A stretch of 64,000 nt of DNA from Pyrenopolyporus hunteri (GCA_902806595.1 CADCXC010000010.1:806001-870000), one strand, 5' to 3'; counted from the first letter of the stretch, positions 48,901 through 60,616 are shown. Notes: generated by a model from the letters alone, not told the origin. Translations and numbers: made by a program.

Positions 48901-49533
48901 CTTTGGTCCGCGTCTCGCTTCTTGGGCTTCTTCTTCTTCTTCCGACCGTACTGCTCCCAACTAGGCGATTGACATATGGAGGACTGGTCGGAAGAAGCGC
49001 CGTCGTCGTCGTCCTCTTCCTCCTCTCCGGGGCCCGTAAATGTCACCGTCTTAGTGCGTTCCTCCTTTTTTGGCTGCTGTTCCCCGGGAAGTCCATCCGT
49101 TCCGACGGCGGGGTCCTCAGCTGGCGCAGGAGGTATTGATATTGAAAGTGAAGGGAGGCCAGAACTTCGCCGCACGGCTTTCATTATCTGGGTTTGGTGC
49201 GAAAGCGGAGGATGTCCGCTCGCACGCCGAGCCTTAAACGGTCTATTTGGCTGGGCGGAGGATGAACTTGTACTTGGCGAGATGATCGTCGCGGGGTCAT
49301 GACCTTGGATGCGTTGCATCTATAAGATGTGAGCGGGTGGTGTATTAATGATTACATCGGATAGCGGAGGGCAAAGGGAGAAAGGGGAAATAGTGCGTCC
49401 GAAAATGGTACACAAGGAGGGTTGCATGCCGAGAAGTCTGACATACCTTGTACCTTTTCTCCAGGTCTAGCATGCGTAGAAAAGTGTCAGACCTGGATGG
49501 CAGACCTGGGTCTGCCTTCTGTACTTTGGTCAT
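45999..49533 (-). CDS. 1135-residue disordered protein with C-terminal Cys/His-rich domain, 2 exons
   Basis: Function unknown. Exon 1 is 49533-49447 and exon 2 is 49319-45999, with a 127-nt intron (GTATGT...TATAG). The first 29 residues (MTKVQKADPGLPSRSDTFLRMLDLEKRYK) form a short helix-like segment. Exon 2 alone also begins with ATG, so an internal start is possible. Residues 30-1050 are low-complexity: Ser/Pro/Arg-rich, with a Lys cluster (RKKKKKPKKR) and many SP sites. The only compact part is residues 1062-1135: CCSCKFFHDMP, a Cys at 1082, KCPWCGHGM (1106-1114) and QCCSGYAAVVYLKEKL. This has the look of a zinc-binding module, C-x-C ... C-x2-C-x-H ... CC. It resembles a widespread uncharacterised fungal protein type. 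I cannot name it. Confidence 0.85.
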
Positions 49534-52500
49534 ATTGAGGATTACGCGTCAACCAGAAAGTAGCAAGGTAAACCCAATATTTTTCCCCCAGGCTAGCAAC
49601 TCGGCTACCAGGTATTGATTGGGGAGAGCTGGAAAGATGGCGTCCTGGGATAAAGGCCCGGATCGCCGCGGTTGACTGTGCAGCACGTTTGCTAAGAAAA
49701 TAAGCCAACTGGATGTTGCTATTTCCGGTCGGTCCCTCTTTAACGACAGAGGGCCCGTCAGCGGCAACGAGCCTGCTTTGCAAGTAGGGGGGATAGGAAA
49801 AAAAAAAGAAAAGAAATATCCCGCTTGTCTTGGCTTTCCCCTAGATGCGTATGTCCGTATAGCCGGGTTAAGGATGGGTCCCGGGACTTGCTGGACTGGA
49901 GGGTAGCAAGATTAGCTGAGACGAATTTGCCTGCTTATGGAATATTTCCTAGTATTGCTTACTCGGGGAAGGGAGCTAGGAGCGCGGTAAGCAGATGGTC
50001 TAGATGAAGCAAGCAAGGAGCGACATTAGGGAGGCTGGTTGCCAGGCCTGGATAGCGTCGGATGTCATGAACGTAGAGCTTTGGAGGTTTGTTGAACTAA
50101 ACGAGAGGCACACTTCTTGTAAGTGTCATAGGGTAGGTAAGCGGATGGATCGCATCAGATCAGATCAGATTAACTAGATAGAGGTTCGTCGTGCATCGAA
50201 CATTGGAATAGACACTCAGATAAAAGTCTCGGGAAAGCGAACGACAGTAATTAAGGCTTGGGTAAGCTAGCCGGCCGGCTGAGGAGATTAGGAATTATAA
50301 TAATGGGAAAAAGGAGAAGAATAATGGGCAAAAAAGCAACAAGGAACGAAATGGCGTTTGTTTTCTATGTACCTGGCTGGATTCCATTAACTCAAGCGAG
50401 ATAGAGATTCTAAGCCAGAGACATTGTATGCAAGCTACCAACCGAAGAACAAAAAAGAAACAGGGAGCATCGTGGACCTATGATAGACACGAGATGGGGA
50501 ATAGAAACGGTGTGTCGGGGCTTGACAAGTCAAACTAGGAGTGCTTTGGACTGGGCTACGGAGAGGTATCGATGTATACGCCTACCTACCTACCTATCTT
50601 GGGTACCTGACGGTAGGTATCGTCCTTATTGCGTATATGTAAGGTAGGTAGTACCCTATAAGCGATGTAAGGTAAGGTAGTAGCTAAGTCGACTAAGCCT
50701 TGGTCCCAATCGACAGTCGACAGTCGACAGGAACTTCCCTGCGCTGACTGTTGAATTATTGGATTTAAAGAGCCTAAGTGGACTGCAACTGCTGCCAAAA
50801 ACAGAAAATCGTCGGCACAGGTACGGGCCGGGGGGAACAGGGGGGACAGAGGGGGACAGGGGGGCCGCCACTCGCCCTTAGGTATTGTACCTAACCCACT
50901 GAAATCGGATCCATCCATACATGGTATAAGCGCTGGAGAAGTATCCTATCCTATAATCCACAATTTCATACTATTGTATATACAAGTTGGTACAGCTATA
51001 ATTGACTTCATCACGTTGGCCCATCTATCCGCCCTTTATTCCACATTGTGTTACACTAGATTCAGAAGATGAGTTCTACCAACGTCGAGGTGAAGTCAGA
51101 ATGGAGGGGACGATCCCAACTACGTCAGAGCAAGGTATTGCGCACCTAGCGTATTCGAAGGGAGGCAATTGAGCCTACCTGCTCCTTGCTCGGAAAGATG
51201 CATCTTTTACGATCTCCACAGCCACCACGGCGAAAGGTGGTGTCCAAGCTACCTAGGTACATATGCAGTTGATGTAAGAGGTACGCATTATATCTCCGTC
51301 AGAAAACTGCTATGTAAGCCGGTAAGCTGCTTGGTGTTTCTAATTTTATATGACTGTGTTGGTCCAACTACTCTCTAGGATAGCACAATGTACAATACAT
51401 ATTTCGTGGGGTTCAGGTTGGACTGAATTGAGTGAGATGTGAATAATAGGTACCTAGGTGTGTACATACCTACCTGGGACCTACATGTGCCTATTCCGTT
51501 AGCTGATGATACCTGCGTGTATTGTACGTACATAGGAGGTACGTAGGTAAATATAGGTATGTACATGTATGTAGCTGCCCGATACATTAGGTGTATGTAT
51601 GTTGTCGGATGACATCCATGTGACTGCCTCTTATACTTATGTAGGTACCTAACCTACCTTGGTACATAAGGTAGGATGTAGCTATACAGACGTACCTAAT
51701 AGGTATTTATAATATTTAAGGTAGAGCACATATGAGGCATGTAGGTAGACATTTAACTCATTGAATTATATATATGTGGGTAGGTGCTACCAGGTATGCA
51801 GCTGTTTGCTCACGGGGCGTTTAGTTATGATGCTGGTGCTTGTAAGTGGGCAGTATGCATACCTCCTATCACATATAAGGTAGGTACGATACATGCAATA
51901 GAATCTACGCGCCCGAAATACCTAATACGAGCTTTCCAAGGCAATGCCAACCCTTAGTTGTCATAGCTCGTGTTCTTCAGCAGCTAACTCTTTAGCTAAA
52001 AATATTTGATGAAAACTTCTACCCGATCCCATGAGATCTTCTACCACATAGTACATACAATCGCCCCTGGTCCTTCGGATATCCGATCACGATTGAGCTC
52101 CGGAACACGGCATTTATGCTGGGCCATCTATCTAATTTACCTGGATCCTATTATATTTACTCTCCGCGTAGGGATTAAAGACGAGTTTTCGCGCAAGCTA
52201 TTCATCCAGCAATGAAGGACTGCCGTTGAATCTTCGTCTTCAGCCTGGATTCCAGAGGAGGGGCCGCCATTTACTGCTCTTCACAATTCAGGCCATGATC
52301 GACGAGTCTTTTCTACTATTAGTAAGAATAGACAGAAGATTATAATATTCATCCGGGAGTGCCAAGACACATCTTCCCAATTCAAGCGCGCGTTGAAAGA
52401 AAAGAAAAGAGGAAAAATAAAAAAGAAGTTCATAGTTCACTCTCGGGATACGACGCGAATCCATCTCATCGGAACAGTGCTGTGTCGTTTTTTAACCGGA

Positions 52501-53621
52501 ATAGCCGTTCGTTTAGCGCCCCCAGGCGAGCTCGATTCGCTATGCCAGATCCTTTTTTTCCCATCTAACCCTTCCCAGCTGGCCCCTCCAACTCCGCATT
52601 TTCGCCACGCCTGTCAATTCCTTTCCATGTACGGTATGTACATGTGCTGGCACGCAATGCTACCGCAAGATGGCAACAGACCTGGAACGTCAAATCTGGG
52701 CATGGCTAGAAGCCGACAGCGAGATATGTGAACCCATCCATCAGCTTCTTTTCCTGGGTAGTCAACGACGCGCAAGCAGTCCACAATAGCTGCTACTCTG
52801 TTATTTACAAGAGGCACAAGAGTCTAGGTCGTTTAATTGCAGGACAATTTGGGCTTTTCAGGTGAATCCTGTTCTAGACCGGCAGTCGGGTAGTGCTTCG
52901 GGAAAATGTCGCCTCCTTCAACAGGCCATTATGACATTGCATCGCATTGTCCGCTTCGAGAGTAACGGACCGGGCGAGATCTGACGACCTTTGAATTTAT
53001 GTCGTTTAAATCACCTATGACAGCTTCGGGATCCGTTCAGCTTTTGACGCCTAGCGAGCTCGGTCTGGCGATGATGGAGAATTCCAGCGAATCCTGCATT
53101 CCTGTACTTTGCGCGCTCGACCTGCATTTTGAGGCGTTATATTCGCCCCTCAACAGCGAGAGCCTCAGTTCGTATTGCTACCCATAAGATCTTGGCTTTT
53201 CTGAGCTACATACAGCACCATCCCTGCACAGGTTAGGGCGCGAGCGGCTATTTGACGCCATTTCTGCAGGTTTATGTATTGCGCTTTATGTGTGCCTGTG
53301 GTTGGTACGTCGTGCAACGATCACGTCAGGCTCTGGTTCGACTTATATGCGCTACCTAGCACGGCATTCCAGGATCCAGCTTCATCACCGGCTACCTGCG
53401 TCGTGGCCCCCTTCATTCGAATGACGAAATTTTATTGAATACATAGGTAGGTACGGTATGTAAACTCACTCACCGAATAGTATCTCCGAGGCATCCGGCA
53501 GGCATTCTCTGTCATCTAAGAACCGAACAACAACAAATCGCGACACCACGCGGGATGAATAGGTTGCACTTTATTTTCGCTCTTTTTGTTAAATAACTCT
53601 CCGAGTCAGCCGTGCGGGACG
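49534..53621. other. 4.1-kb gene-poor stretch
   Basis: No supportable gene. TACCTACC and TAGGTACCTA motifs are dense at 50575-50660 and 51440-51730, an (ATCAG) run lies at 50154-50170, and a G-rich tract occurs at 50826-50865. The left end is the promoter of the disordered-protein gene. A short frame at 52999-53187 has gene-like composition but no known relative. Confidence 0.5.
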
Positions 53622-55313
53622 CTACCGCTTTTGCTGCTCTGGGCTGAGGTGCATCCAAACTTCGCTTCCTAGTGGAAAATTCACCAATCCTATCAACGGT
53701 TTCCCCTTTATATCTGTTGCTACCATAGAGGTTTTAGGTCTTCGTCGGAACTGGCTAGTCATCCGGATCCGTAACTCATTGGGTATCCTAAGACGAGAAG
53801 CCATCCACCTGTCGTCAGGTCGATATTCGTGCGGCAACTGGTCTGTAAGAAGGACTTTCGTTCGTAGGATACCTTCGTCGATCCAGGTATTTTCATTCGT
53901 GACCTCGGGAGGAAGCACCTGATTTAAAAATTCGAGTGAGGAATTTACAGTCAGATACACTGCTCGTCTTGGGTTTACCATTGTTTTCATAAATAGTGAC
54001 ATCCAATGAGGATATAGTATGGCAAAATCTGTTTGGGATAAATGTGTGGACCCCTTTATGGTCATCATCCAGCACAGAGCCCCTCCATCCCTCGCCTCTC
54101 TACTAATATCGCATAATCTCCGGAAGTTTTCAGGCCAATGCATGAAGGCTTCGGAGTTGATAATTAAGACAGGCTTGCGGATGGACTGGTGGGTGAGCTC
54201 GCCTACTTTTGGCGTTGCCTGTCCCCACACGTCGAGTAGGATGCCTTGACCGATGTATGGAAAACGGTCGTCTTGACGAACAACCTCGACTGTCGTTGCT
54301 CCGCCAAAAGAGTGGCCTACCACCGTGACGTTCTGCAGTAGGAGCCTGCCCTCCCAATCGGGCCAATGAACACCTTCTAACCCTTTGGAGCTCGATCCAG
54401 CATTACCCTTCTTCCTCAAATTATTCTTATGAATCAAATCTCCCTGGCCATTGTTGAGGAGCTCAAGGACATAGTATGCTTCCTCAATCTCGGATGTACG
54501 CATTTCGATCTGGGCATGTCTGAGTTCGATGTCCACTCCTCGATCATTATGAGGCGACGTATCCTGAGCGTTGTCTCGCGGGAAAATATAATCGACTTTG
54601 TAATACCGTTTCGGGTTTGTGTTGTCGATTTTCAGACCGGCTGCTAACTTACCGCTTGGTGGAATGTTGACATAGGAGCGAGCACCACTACCATCCCGGT
54701 GTTCCATTGCAATGACGACGAAACCATTGCTAGCCAACTCCCCGCATACTGCGCTATAGCATGTTCGAGACCCTCCTAACCCGTGACTGAAGAAAATAAC
54801 CGGGAACTTATGGCTCTCCCCACTCTCCGCCAATGTGTCTTGACTAGAGGTGCTAGAAGACGGGCGAGGTGCACCACCGGCGCGGTCACCGGCGAGCTTG
54901 GCATTCCGGAAAGCCGGAAGCTTAGTGAACATAGTCGTGGCAGCGATATAAGCCGTGATAAGTAAGTGTGGTACACTGAAGAACTTCGCGTAACCCTTGC
55001 TAGTTAAGGTGCGTGGCCTTGGTAGCCACGTGGCTTTGGACGGCCTTTTCCCTTTGCTCTGAGCATAGGATGATGGATGGCAGGGGTAGTAAATCGAGAA
55101 GAGGACTGTGTCCATCCGTAGCGCATGCATATGGTTGCGTTTGATGCGAGAGAACGTGCGCGGCTCCCGTACCGGTACCTCTATCTCCATTATCCCTACG
55201 CTGTACGGGCCGGCGTAACTTGGTAGGGCGTGGAATAAGTGCTCCATGAATGTACGTGGTGGGCTTGGGCCTGGTCGTCGTGGTTGACCATTCCGGCGTT
55301 TTTCGTTCCCCAT
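53622..55313 (-). CDS. PAF-acetylhydrolase-like alpha/beta-hydrolase, single exon
   Basis: Esterase of the platelet-activating factor acetylhydrolase family (PF03403), which hydrolyses short or oxidised acyl chains of phospholipids; the natural substrate in fungi is unclear. The 563-residue frame shows SHGLGGSRTCYS (176-187, oxyanion region), AMEHRDGSGARSYV (202-215), the nucleophile elbow GHSFGGATT with Ser335, an Asp at 361 in GILLDVWGQ, and His424 in KGSTHLSQTDF, completing a Ser-Asp-His triad. A hydrophobic segment at about 111-128 (FFSVPHLLITAYIAATTM) could be membrane-associated. The C-terminal ~120 residues extend beyond the usual catalytic domain. The gene is alone between two gene-poor stretches, and a TGACGTCA element lies 245 bases before its ATG. 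No sign of disruption. Confidence 0.92.
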   Translation of the reverse strand: MGNEKRRNGQPRRPGPSPPRTFMEHLFHALPSYAGPYSVGIMEIEVPVREPRTFSRIKRNHMHALRMDTVLFSIYYPCHPSSYAQSKGKRPSKATWLPRPRTLTSKGYAKFFSVPHLLITAYIAATTMFTKLPAFRNAKLAGDRAGGAPRPSSSTSSQDTLAESGESHKFPVIFFSHGLGGSRTCYSAVCGELASNGFVVIAMEHRDGSGARSYVNIPPSGKLAAGLKIDNTNPKRYYKVDYIFPRDNAQDTSPHNDRGVDIELRHAQIEMRTSEIEEAYYVLELLNNGQGDLIHKNNLRKKGNAGSSSKGLEGVHWPDWEGRLLLQNVTVVGHSFGGATTVEVVRQDDRFPYIGQGILLDVWGQATPKVGELTHQSIRKPVLIINSEAFMHWPENFRRLCDISREARDGGALCWMMTIKGSTHLSQTDFAILYPHWMSLFMKTMVNPRRAVYLTVNSSLEFLNQVLPPEVTNENTWIDEGILRTKVLLTDQLPHEYRPDDRWMASRLRIPNELRIRMTSQFRRRPKTSMVATDIKGKPLIGLVNFPLGSEVWMHLSPEQQKR

Positions 55314-55557
55314 TCTTAGGTGTGAGTACGGACGATGGATATCCTAGAAGCAATACGCCCGTCACAACGTAGAATCTACCATTTTCAGATAGATGCTATT
55401 TTGTTAGTTGGTGCGAATTTAGATTTCGGTGAACAACAGCAGCAAGAATAGCTATGGGACCCAGAATTGCTTAAGCGGTTCGAGCCACGCCAACAATGAC
55501 TTATACGATGACGATGTACGGACTGATCCAAATATGAAGATCGGCTTATACGGAATT

Positions 55558-55565
55558 GACGTCAT
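55558..55565. promoter_or_regulatory. CRE-type palindrome TGACGTCA
   Basis: Perfect ATF/CREB-class bZIP site 245 bases upstream of the PAF-AH-like ATG (minus strand gene). An 8-mer alone is weak evidence; position makes it a reasonable candidate. Confidence 0.4.
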
Positions 55566-56392
55566 AGATACCTATGTACAATACCATTATGTTTATATAC
55601 CTGGTCAAGACCGAAAGGGCAGCCGAGTTCACCTTTACTAAAAAGTCACTACGTAAGGAAATCGCGTTTCATATCGTGGCATTTGATTCTAAGAAACTGC
55701 AAGTGGGTTGCGATTTCGTGTTCGTCTCGTTGAGCGAACAACGAGTAAGGTGCGCCTCTAGGCTCAACGACCTCTTAAGATTCGGACGATTCCTAACCCC
55801 GTCCTCACAACATCATTGACTTTACTTTCCGAGCAGCTTGGTCATGCCACAACAAATCGTTATCTGACCACTACATTGTATATTAAATGGCATTTACCTA
55901 GCCAGTCGAACGAAACCGTTATAACGTTTGTTCCTGCATTTAGTTCTATTTAGTGCCTTAGGTGCCTGGCTAATGGGCACTAGGTGTTGACGCTGATTCG
56001 ATACTACCCAGGTCCAAAGCTATAGCGCCGTGCTTCGGAACCCGAGTCCGCAACCCTCTCACCAAGTCGAGCCAGTGCCCCGTATCCACTGAAAAGACTA
56101 GAGTGACGACGCCACAATCAGATAATCCCGTTAGACAAAGTAATACTATGTCCGGTGATATGGAATAAGACGGGTCGTATCTGACTCAGGATGTTCGAGG
56201 CATAATTTTACCCAGTTTAAGAGTCCACGGCCTAATAATTCGCATCTGTGTGTAAAAACGCCACGACCGACTAAACCATTGGGGGAAATTGAAGAGAAAG
56301 CTCTCTAAAGGGAGATAATGCTATTAGCTTCTGTCATCCAACTAGCGCCTCGTAAAGGGGAGCTTCGTTCCAGTTTCCCGAGGAGCCTTTCA

Positions 56393-56869
56393 CTAAACGT
56401 CAACCCGAATCCCAATCCCGTGGTTGGATAAATCCGCCTCGATACGACGCTCGCTTCCACATTCCCTCTCTACCAGGCTAGTAAGTTGGCAAGCTGGCAG
56501 CCAGTCCCCCGGCCCACGGTGGATCCGGGGAAGAGAGAGATTAGGATGTACCCCGGACTTGTGTGCTATCGGAGAATCTGCCCTCGACTTTAACCTGGAC
56601 ACCTTCTTTCCTTCAGCGCGGAAAATCAAACCAGTCATTTCGTCAATCGGCAGGCGGATGTCGCCAATCATCGTGTAACCAATCGCGAGACCAATCGCAT
56701 CTTCGCCGTCGCCCAGCTGCCCCCAAAATTTCATCCCCTTCCCCCTTGCACGTGGATTCCGCAACGAATCGCTAGACGCCAAGAGGGCGGCACGCAGCAA
56801 GGTCTTATATAGCGAAGCAGCCACCATGTGTATGGAATCGCGGGCCAGCTCCAGGTCTTCGTCGGCCAC
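56393..56869 (-). CDS. Possible small gene or gene relic (unrecognised)
   Basis: Open frame of 158 codons with GTG at its head; the first ATG in frame is residue 15 (MVAASLYKTLLRAALLASSDSLRN), leaving 144 residues. The stretch MKFWGQLGDGEDAIGLAIGY followed by TMIGDIRLPIDEMTGLIF has protein-like composition, but I recognise no family and see no clear introns. It could be a spurious frame in GC-rich DNA or a decayed gene. Confidence 0.2.
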   Translation of the reverse strand: MADEDLELARDSIHMVAASLYKTLLRAALLASSDSLRNPRARGKGMKFWGQLGDGEDAIGLAIGYTMIGDIRLPIDEMTGLIFRAEGKKVSRLKSRADSPIAHKSGVHPNLSLPRIHRGPGDWLPACQLTSLVERECGSERRIEADLSNHGIGIRVDV

Positions 56870-58391
56870 ATGTCGGCGCGCCCTAGGCCACTTTAGCCGG
56901 CATGTTTAAATATATCGGTGGGAACATAGGAGATAGACGACCACAGCACCGCTACCTACTTACTATATTCCAGCCACCTGCGCTCGTCTAAATATGCCTC
57001 GATGGGAAAGATGGCTTTTCCTGACTCAGAAATGGCTCTTTATTAGGGCATATCTTAGCAAGCAGGCAGACAGGCAGCCTCGTTCCACGGCATAAATTAC
57101 TCCCTACCTGAAGGTGCCTGACGCGCCCGACGCTGGGTCCGAAATGTCGCGATGGCGCGAAACGTGTTGTCTCGGCGAAGGCCAAGAGTACCCCTTCTCC
57201 TGCTGCTACTGCTATTATCTTACGCCCCCAAGCGCCCCGGACATTCGGCGAAGGTAGGCTTCTTCACTTGCGCGCTTAAGCATACGCCAAGAAGCGCCTC
57301 GTTCTTAGGCCGACGGCTGCTCCCGCCTTAGAGAAGATCGCGATGGCCCCCGTCGGCCGGCCTTGTTCTAGGTCTTCCATGCCCGTCCGGCGTTCCATCC
57401 AGTACGTAAAACGAAATATATATCTTCCGGTAGGTCCTTCGCGCCACGTCCCTGCAGCCAGGGGAGTGTCCCGCGGCTTGGGAGCGAAATTACGCTGACG
57501 CGTTGCATCGACGTCGGACTTTGGCTTTTGAGATTACGCTGCTATTTCTCAAGATGCATCATACCTAAGCAGAAGGTCTAGAAGCGCCCCGCCGCTCTGC
57601 TGTGCGCCAGCGTTATCTATACAGTTTTCCACTGCATAGTGGTCTCAGGTGTCGAATGTCAGACTTTGACGCGGAGACGCTGGATGAGACCGTCCTTGCA
57701 TGAGTATTACGCTATGGTACCCCGTTATTCGCGTAACTCTCCAGCGACTTCGTGGATTCCTGCGTAGTACCTATAGTGTAGTATTTACGTGTAATTTTCC
57801 TTTTCGCGACGCCCTTCGCGAAGTACATACTGTCTTTGGGGGTAAGCCCGTGGTTGCACATCGTGAGGCTACAGAAATATAGAAGAAAGAGTCTAGCCAT
57901 GATTAATTTACGTGGGAAGCCTCGCCGAAGATCCGGAGCGTAGTGATGATATGTCATCGTTTGATTTCCAAGAGCTTACATCTCGTTCTCGATCTCGTCG
58001 TCTCGCGAGGTGGTTGCGGTATTTTATTCTTCGCGAGGGTCTCGACTATGATCTTCGTTTAGCAAATAATATGGTAAGAAAAGGGGGCGTGCCGTAGACT
58101 TGATCGGACGATGAGATACGGCGCCGTCGGCGACTCTCTAATTGCGCGAAAAGACAAATGGATGTTGTGAACTTATTTTCTATAGCAATCATATGTGAAG
58201 TCAAGCTACATAGTACAGGCAAGTGGACTAGAACGGAGGAGTCCATCTATTCCGCGGGAGTCTACTACTATCGCAACTCGCGGTAGAAAGAAGAGGGGAA
58301 GCTCCACGCCAATACCACATCAGTTAACATCATCCAAGTATGTCTGTCTGTCCCGTCTATAACCGCTCGCTCGCTGCAAAACAAACTCAGA

Positions 58392-59588
58392 CTAGAACTT
58401 GTAGACCTGGTCCTTGGAGTAGCCCAGCTCCTTGAGGATGCCGGACAGCTCGCCCTGGTCGGTAGGGCTGACCTTGGTGCCGGAGATAGACTTGTACATG
58501 CCCGGGGGACCGCAGACGAAGATCTTGATGTCGCCGCTCTTGGGCTCGGGCAGAACGGTCTTGAGCAGGTCCTTGTTGATGTAGCCCTTGCCGCCAGTCC
58601 ACTCCTTGGGAGGGTTATCGAGGACGTAGAAGGCGCGGAAGCGGTTCGGGTACGTGTTCTCGAGGTCGGCCAGCTCGCGCTTCAGCAGTATGTCCTCCTC
58701 GGACACGTTGCCGAATACTAGCGTCACCTTGGTGCGGTCCTCGGGATTCTTGAAGATGGCCCGCAGGAGCTGGTACATGGGCGTGATGCCCGTGCCACCT
58801 GCAATCAGCGCGATGTGCTCGTGCTTGTTGGGCGACCACGGGTACTTGGGTATGGGGCCCTTGAAGTCTAGTCGCTGTCCGGGAACCATGTCGTGTAGGT
58901 GCGTCGACATAGGGCCGTTGGGGTACTTCTTGACGATGAGCTCGATGTAGCCCTTGGTGTCTATGTGTTCTAAGTGTTAGCTAGAGTGCTTCTCGGTTTT
59001 CTTGTGGCAGCAGTAAACACTTGCCTTCGTCACTCGTAGGCGTGTAGGGCCGTACGACCGGCTTCTGTCCTTCGTACTGGTACTTGGTCAGGAGGGCGCT
59101 GGCAACGGCCATGCCCGAGACCATGTCATCCTCGGGCAGGTGGAAGATGAACTTCTTAGTGTTGTGGTTGATGACCTCGACGTCCTTCAACAGCAGGGAA
59201 ATGAAACCCTGATCGCCGCCTGTGAACGCCTTCTTCGGCGGGCCGCTCGTAGCCTCCTTGGCCTTGGCCGCAACACCCTGCCCCGAGGATGTGTAGTACC
59301 AGTAGCCGGCACCGGCGACACCGGCAGCGCCGAGTGCGTACAGGAGGGTGTTGTTGGAACCGCCCTTAGCGGGCTCGGTGGCATAGCTGCGCGACAGGAG
59401 GTTCTAAAGCGCAGGTCGTACGGCGTTAGCAACCAATTGAGTGCAATTGAATCCGGCTTCGAGCTCCCGGCTCTGCCGGTTGGCGATGGGAGCTCGGAGC
59501 TCCGCTGAATATGGCGTGATGGTGGAGGAGGAGGGGGACTTACCCTTCTCAGCGGCTGGGCCGCGCGGAATGCTGATCTTGCGAACAT
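58392..59588 (-). CDS. MCR1: Mitochondrial NADH-cytochrome b5 reductase Mcr1, 3 exons, one GC-AG intron
   Basis: FAD flavoprotein that transfers electrons from NADH to cytochrome b5 and related acceptors. The yeast enzyme is found at the mitochondrial outer membrane and in the intermembrane space. Exons 59588-59544, 59403-59025, 58960-58392 give 330 residues. The N-terminus is a basic presequence (MFARSAFRAAQPLRRNLLSR) followed by a membrane segment at about 34-52 (LLYALGAAGVAGAGYWYY). The FAD-binding motif RPYTPTSDE is at 133-141, YPNGPMSTHLH at 154-164, the NADH motif GGTGITPM at 196-203 and CGPPGM near the C-terminus, ending in F. Intron 1 is 140 nt (GTAAGT...TTTAG). Intron 2 starts GCAAGT and ends CATAG. 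It shares a 1-kb divergent upstream region with the fucosidase gene, which carries a TGACGTCATCACGTGA element. Confidence 0.96.
58961..59024 (-). other. GC-AG intron 2 of MCR1
   Basis: 64 nt, donor G|GCAAGT, branch GCTAAC at 58983-58978, acceptor CATAG. Joining G with AC makes the Asp of TSDEDTKGY, which the family conserves. Using the nearby GTGTTT as donor would break the frame. Confidence 0.9.
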
Positions 59589-60616
59589 GATTGTGTGCGG
59601 AACCTAGGGAGGTGTAAGGTAGGGGCCTAGGAGAGAGCGACGAGAAGGAGAGTCTCTTTTTAAAAGGCCAATTGGCGGAGTGGTGACGGACTCCGAGGTC
59701 TAGATGGTTTTTTTTTTGTTTGTTTGTTGGAGGTCGAGAAAAATAACTGCTCCCTGTTGATGTCTGCGATTGTTACTTCGTTAGGTACCTCTACTTAGAT
59801 CTACCAACATCAAGGTACCCGCCCAATTACGCAGCAGACGCAGTAATAAGTCGGGCGAGCTTGCTAAAAGCCGATGGAACCACTAGAAAATGACGTCATC
59901 ACGTGATATGGTGTAAGGTCCGGCGCGCGAATGCGAAGCGCCCTTCTGTGGGATATGGGAGCCGCTTACAAATTCCCTCTTTTTTTTATTTCTTGGGATT
60001 GCTAACACGCATCCTACTCAGCATCCCACAAGATCTGTTAGGGGACAATTTGTAAATATAACGAGACCCTTTCTATTTCTTCATTGGCTACCTCAAGTAA
60101 AGCATCAAACATATCACTTAATTTTATCTATTCCATTGGACGCGAGTACTGGTATAATTCGTTTCTGATCAATGTGATCTCATGAATCTTCTGTGAGATG
60201 GACCTTACCCATGCTTAGAGTCACATTTTACCTAGTATCACCCAGTTTTATAAAATCCTAGCGCAAGCTATTCCAATTCCTTAGGACTTACTTACGCACC
60301 TATAGATCTCCCACTTAATAAGCTAAGTCCACCTTCGTTCTCACTCTGCTTTGTAGCCAACTTCCCAAAATGGAATACGGCGAATCTCAGGCCGGATTCC
60401 GCCAGTCATGGCTCTCTGTCTCTCTCGGCTCGGTAACAACCTCGAAGAACCCCCGCCCGGTACGGCAGAGATGAACCGGGAAAATGATATCCGCTCGCTA
60501 CATAACCAGATTGCTGCTGGTTGCATCCTCCGTATGCCCTTAGTAAATCGAAGTTCTACTATGCATATGTTGGTACCACGTATTCATAGATCTTGTACTG
60601 CCCTGTCGTGATCGTG
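59589..60616. other. Divergent intergenic region of MCR1 and the fucosidase gene
   Basis: About 1 kb between outward-pointing starts. It contains a poly-T run near 59709-59718, a CCAATTGG at about 59668, the composite TGACGTCATCACGTGA element and A/T-rich sequence from 59970 to 60300. The frame 60408-60611 is not supported. Confidence 0.5.
59891..59906. promoter_or_regulatory. Composite element: CRE (TGACGTCA) abutting E-box (TCACGTGA)
   Basis: Two perfect 8-bp palindromes lie directly next to each other: TGACGTCA at 59891-59898, the ATF/CREB bZIP core, and TCACGTGA at 59899-59906, the CACGTG bHLH core. The pair is about 300 bases upstream of MCR1 and 710 upstream of the fucosidase ATG, so it more likely serves MCR1. 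Binding is inference. Confidence 0.55.

Larger units (their letters stand above)
55314..58391. other. 3.1-kb gene-poor stretch
   Basis: Upstream region of the PAF-AH-like gene and 3' flank of MCR1. The sequence is mixed, with a GC-rich part at 56400-57500. One minus-strand frame (56393-56869) has gene-like composition and is listed separately at low confidence. Nothing else is recognised. Confidence 0.45.

Noticed and set aside
49345..49533. Separate 62-codon gene upstream of the large disordered protein
   Set aside because: Its first 29 codons end at a good GTATGT donor and join in frame to the long exon at 49319, so it is better read as exon 1 of that gene.
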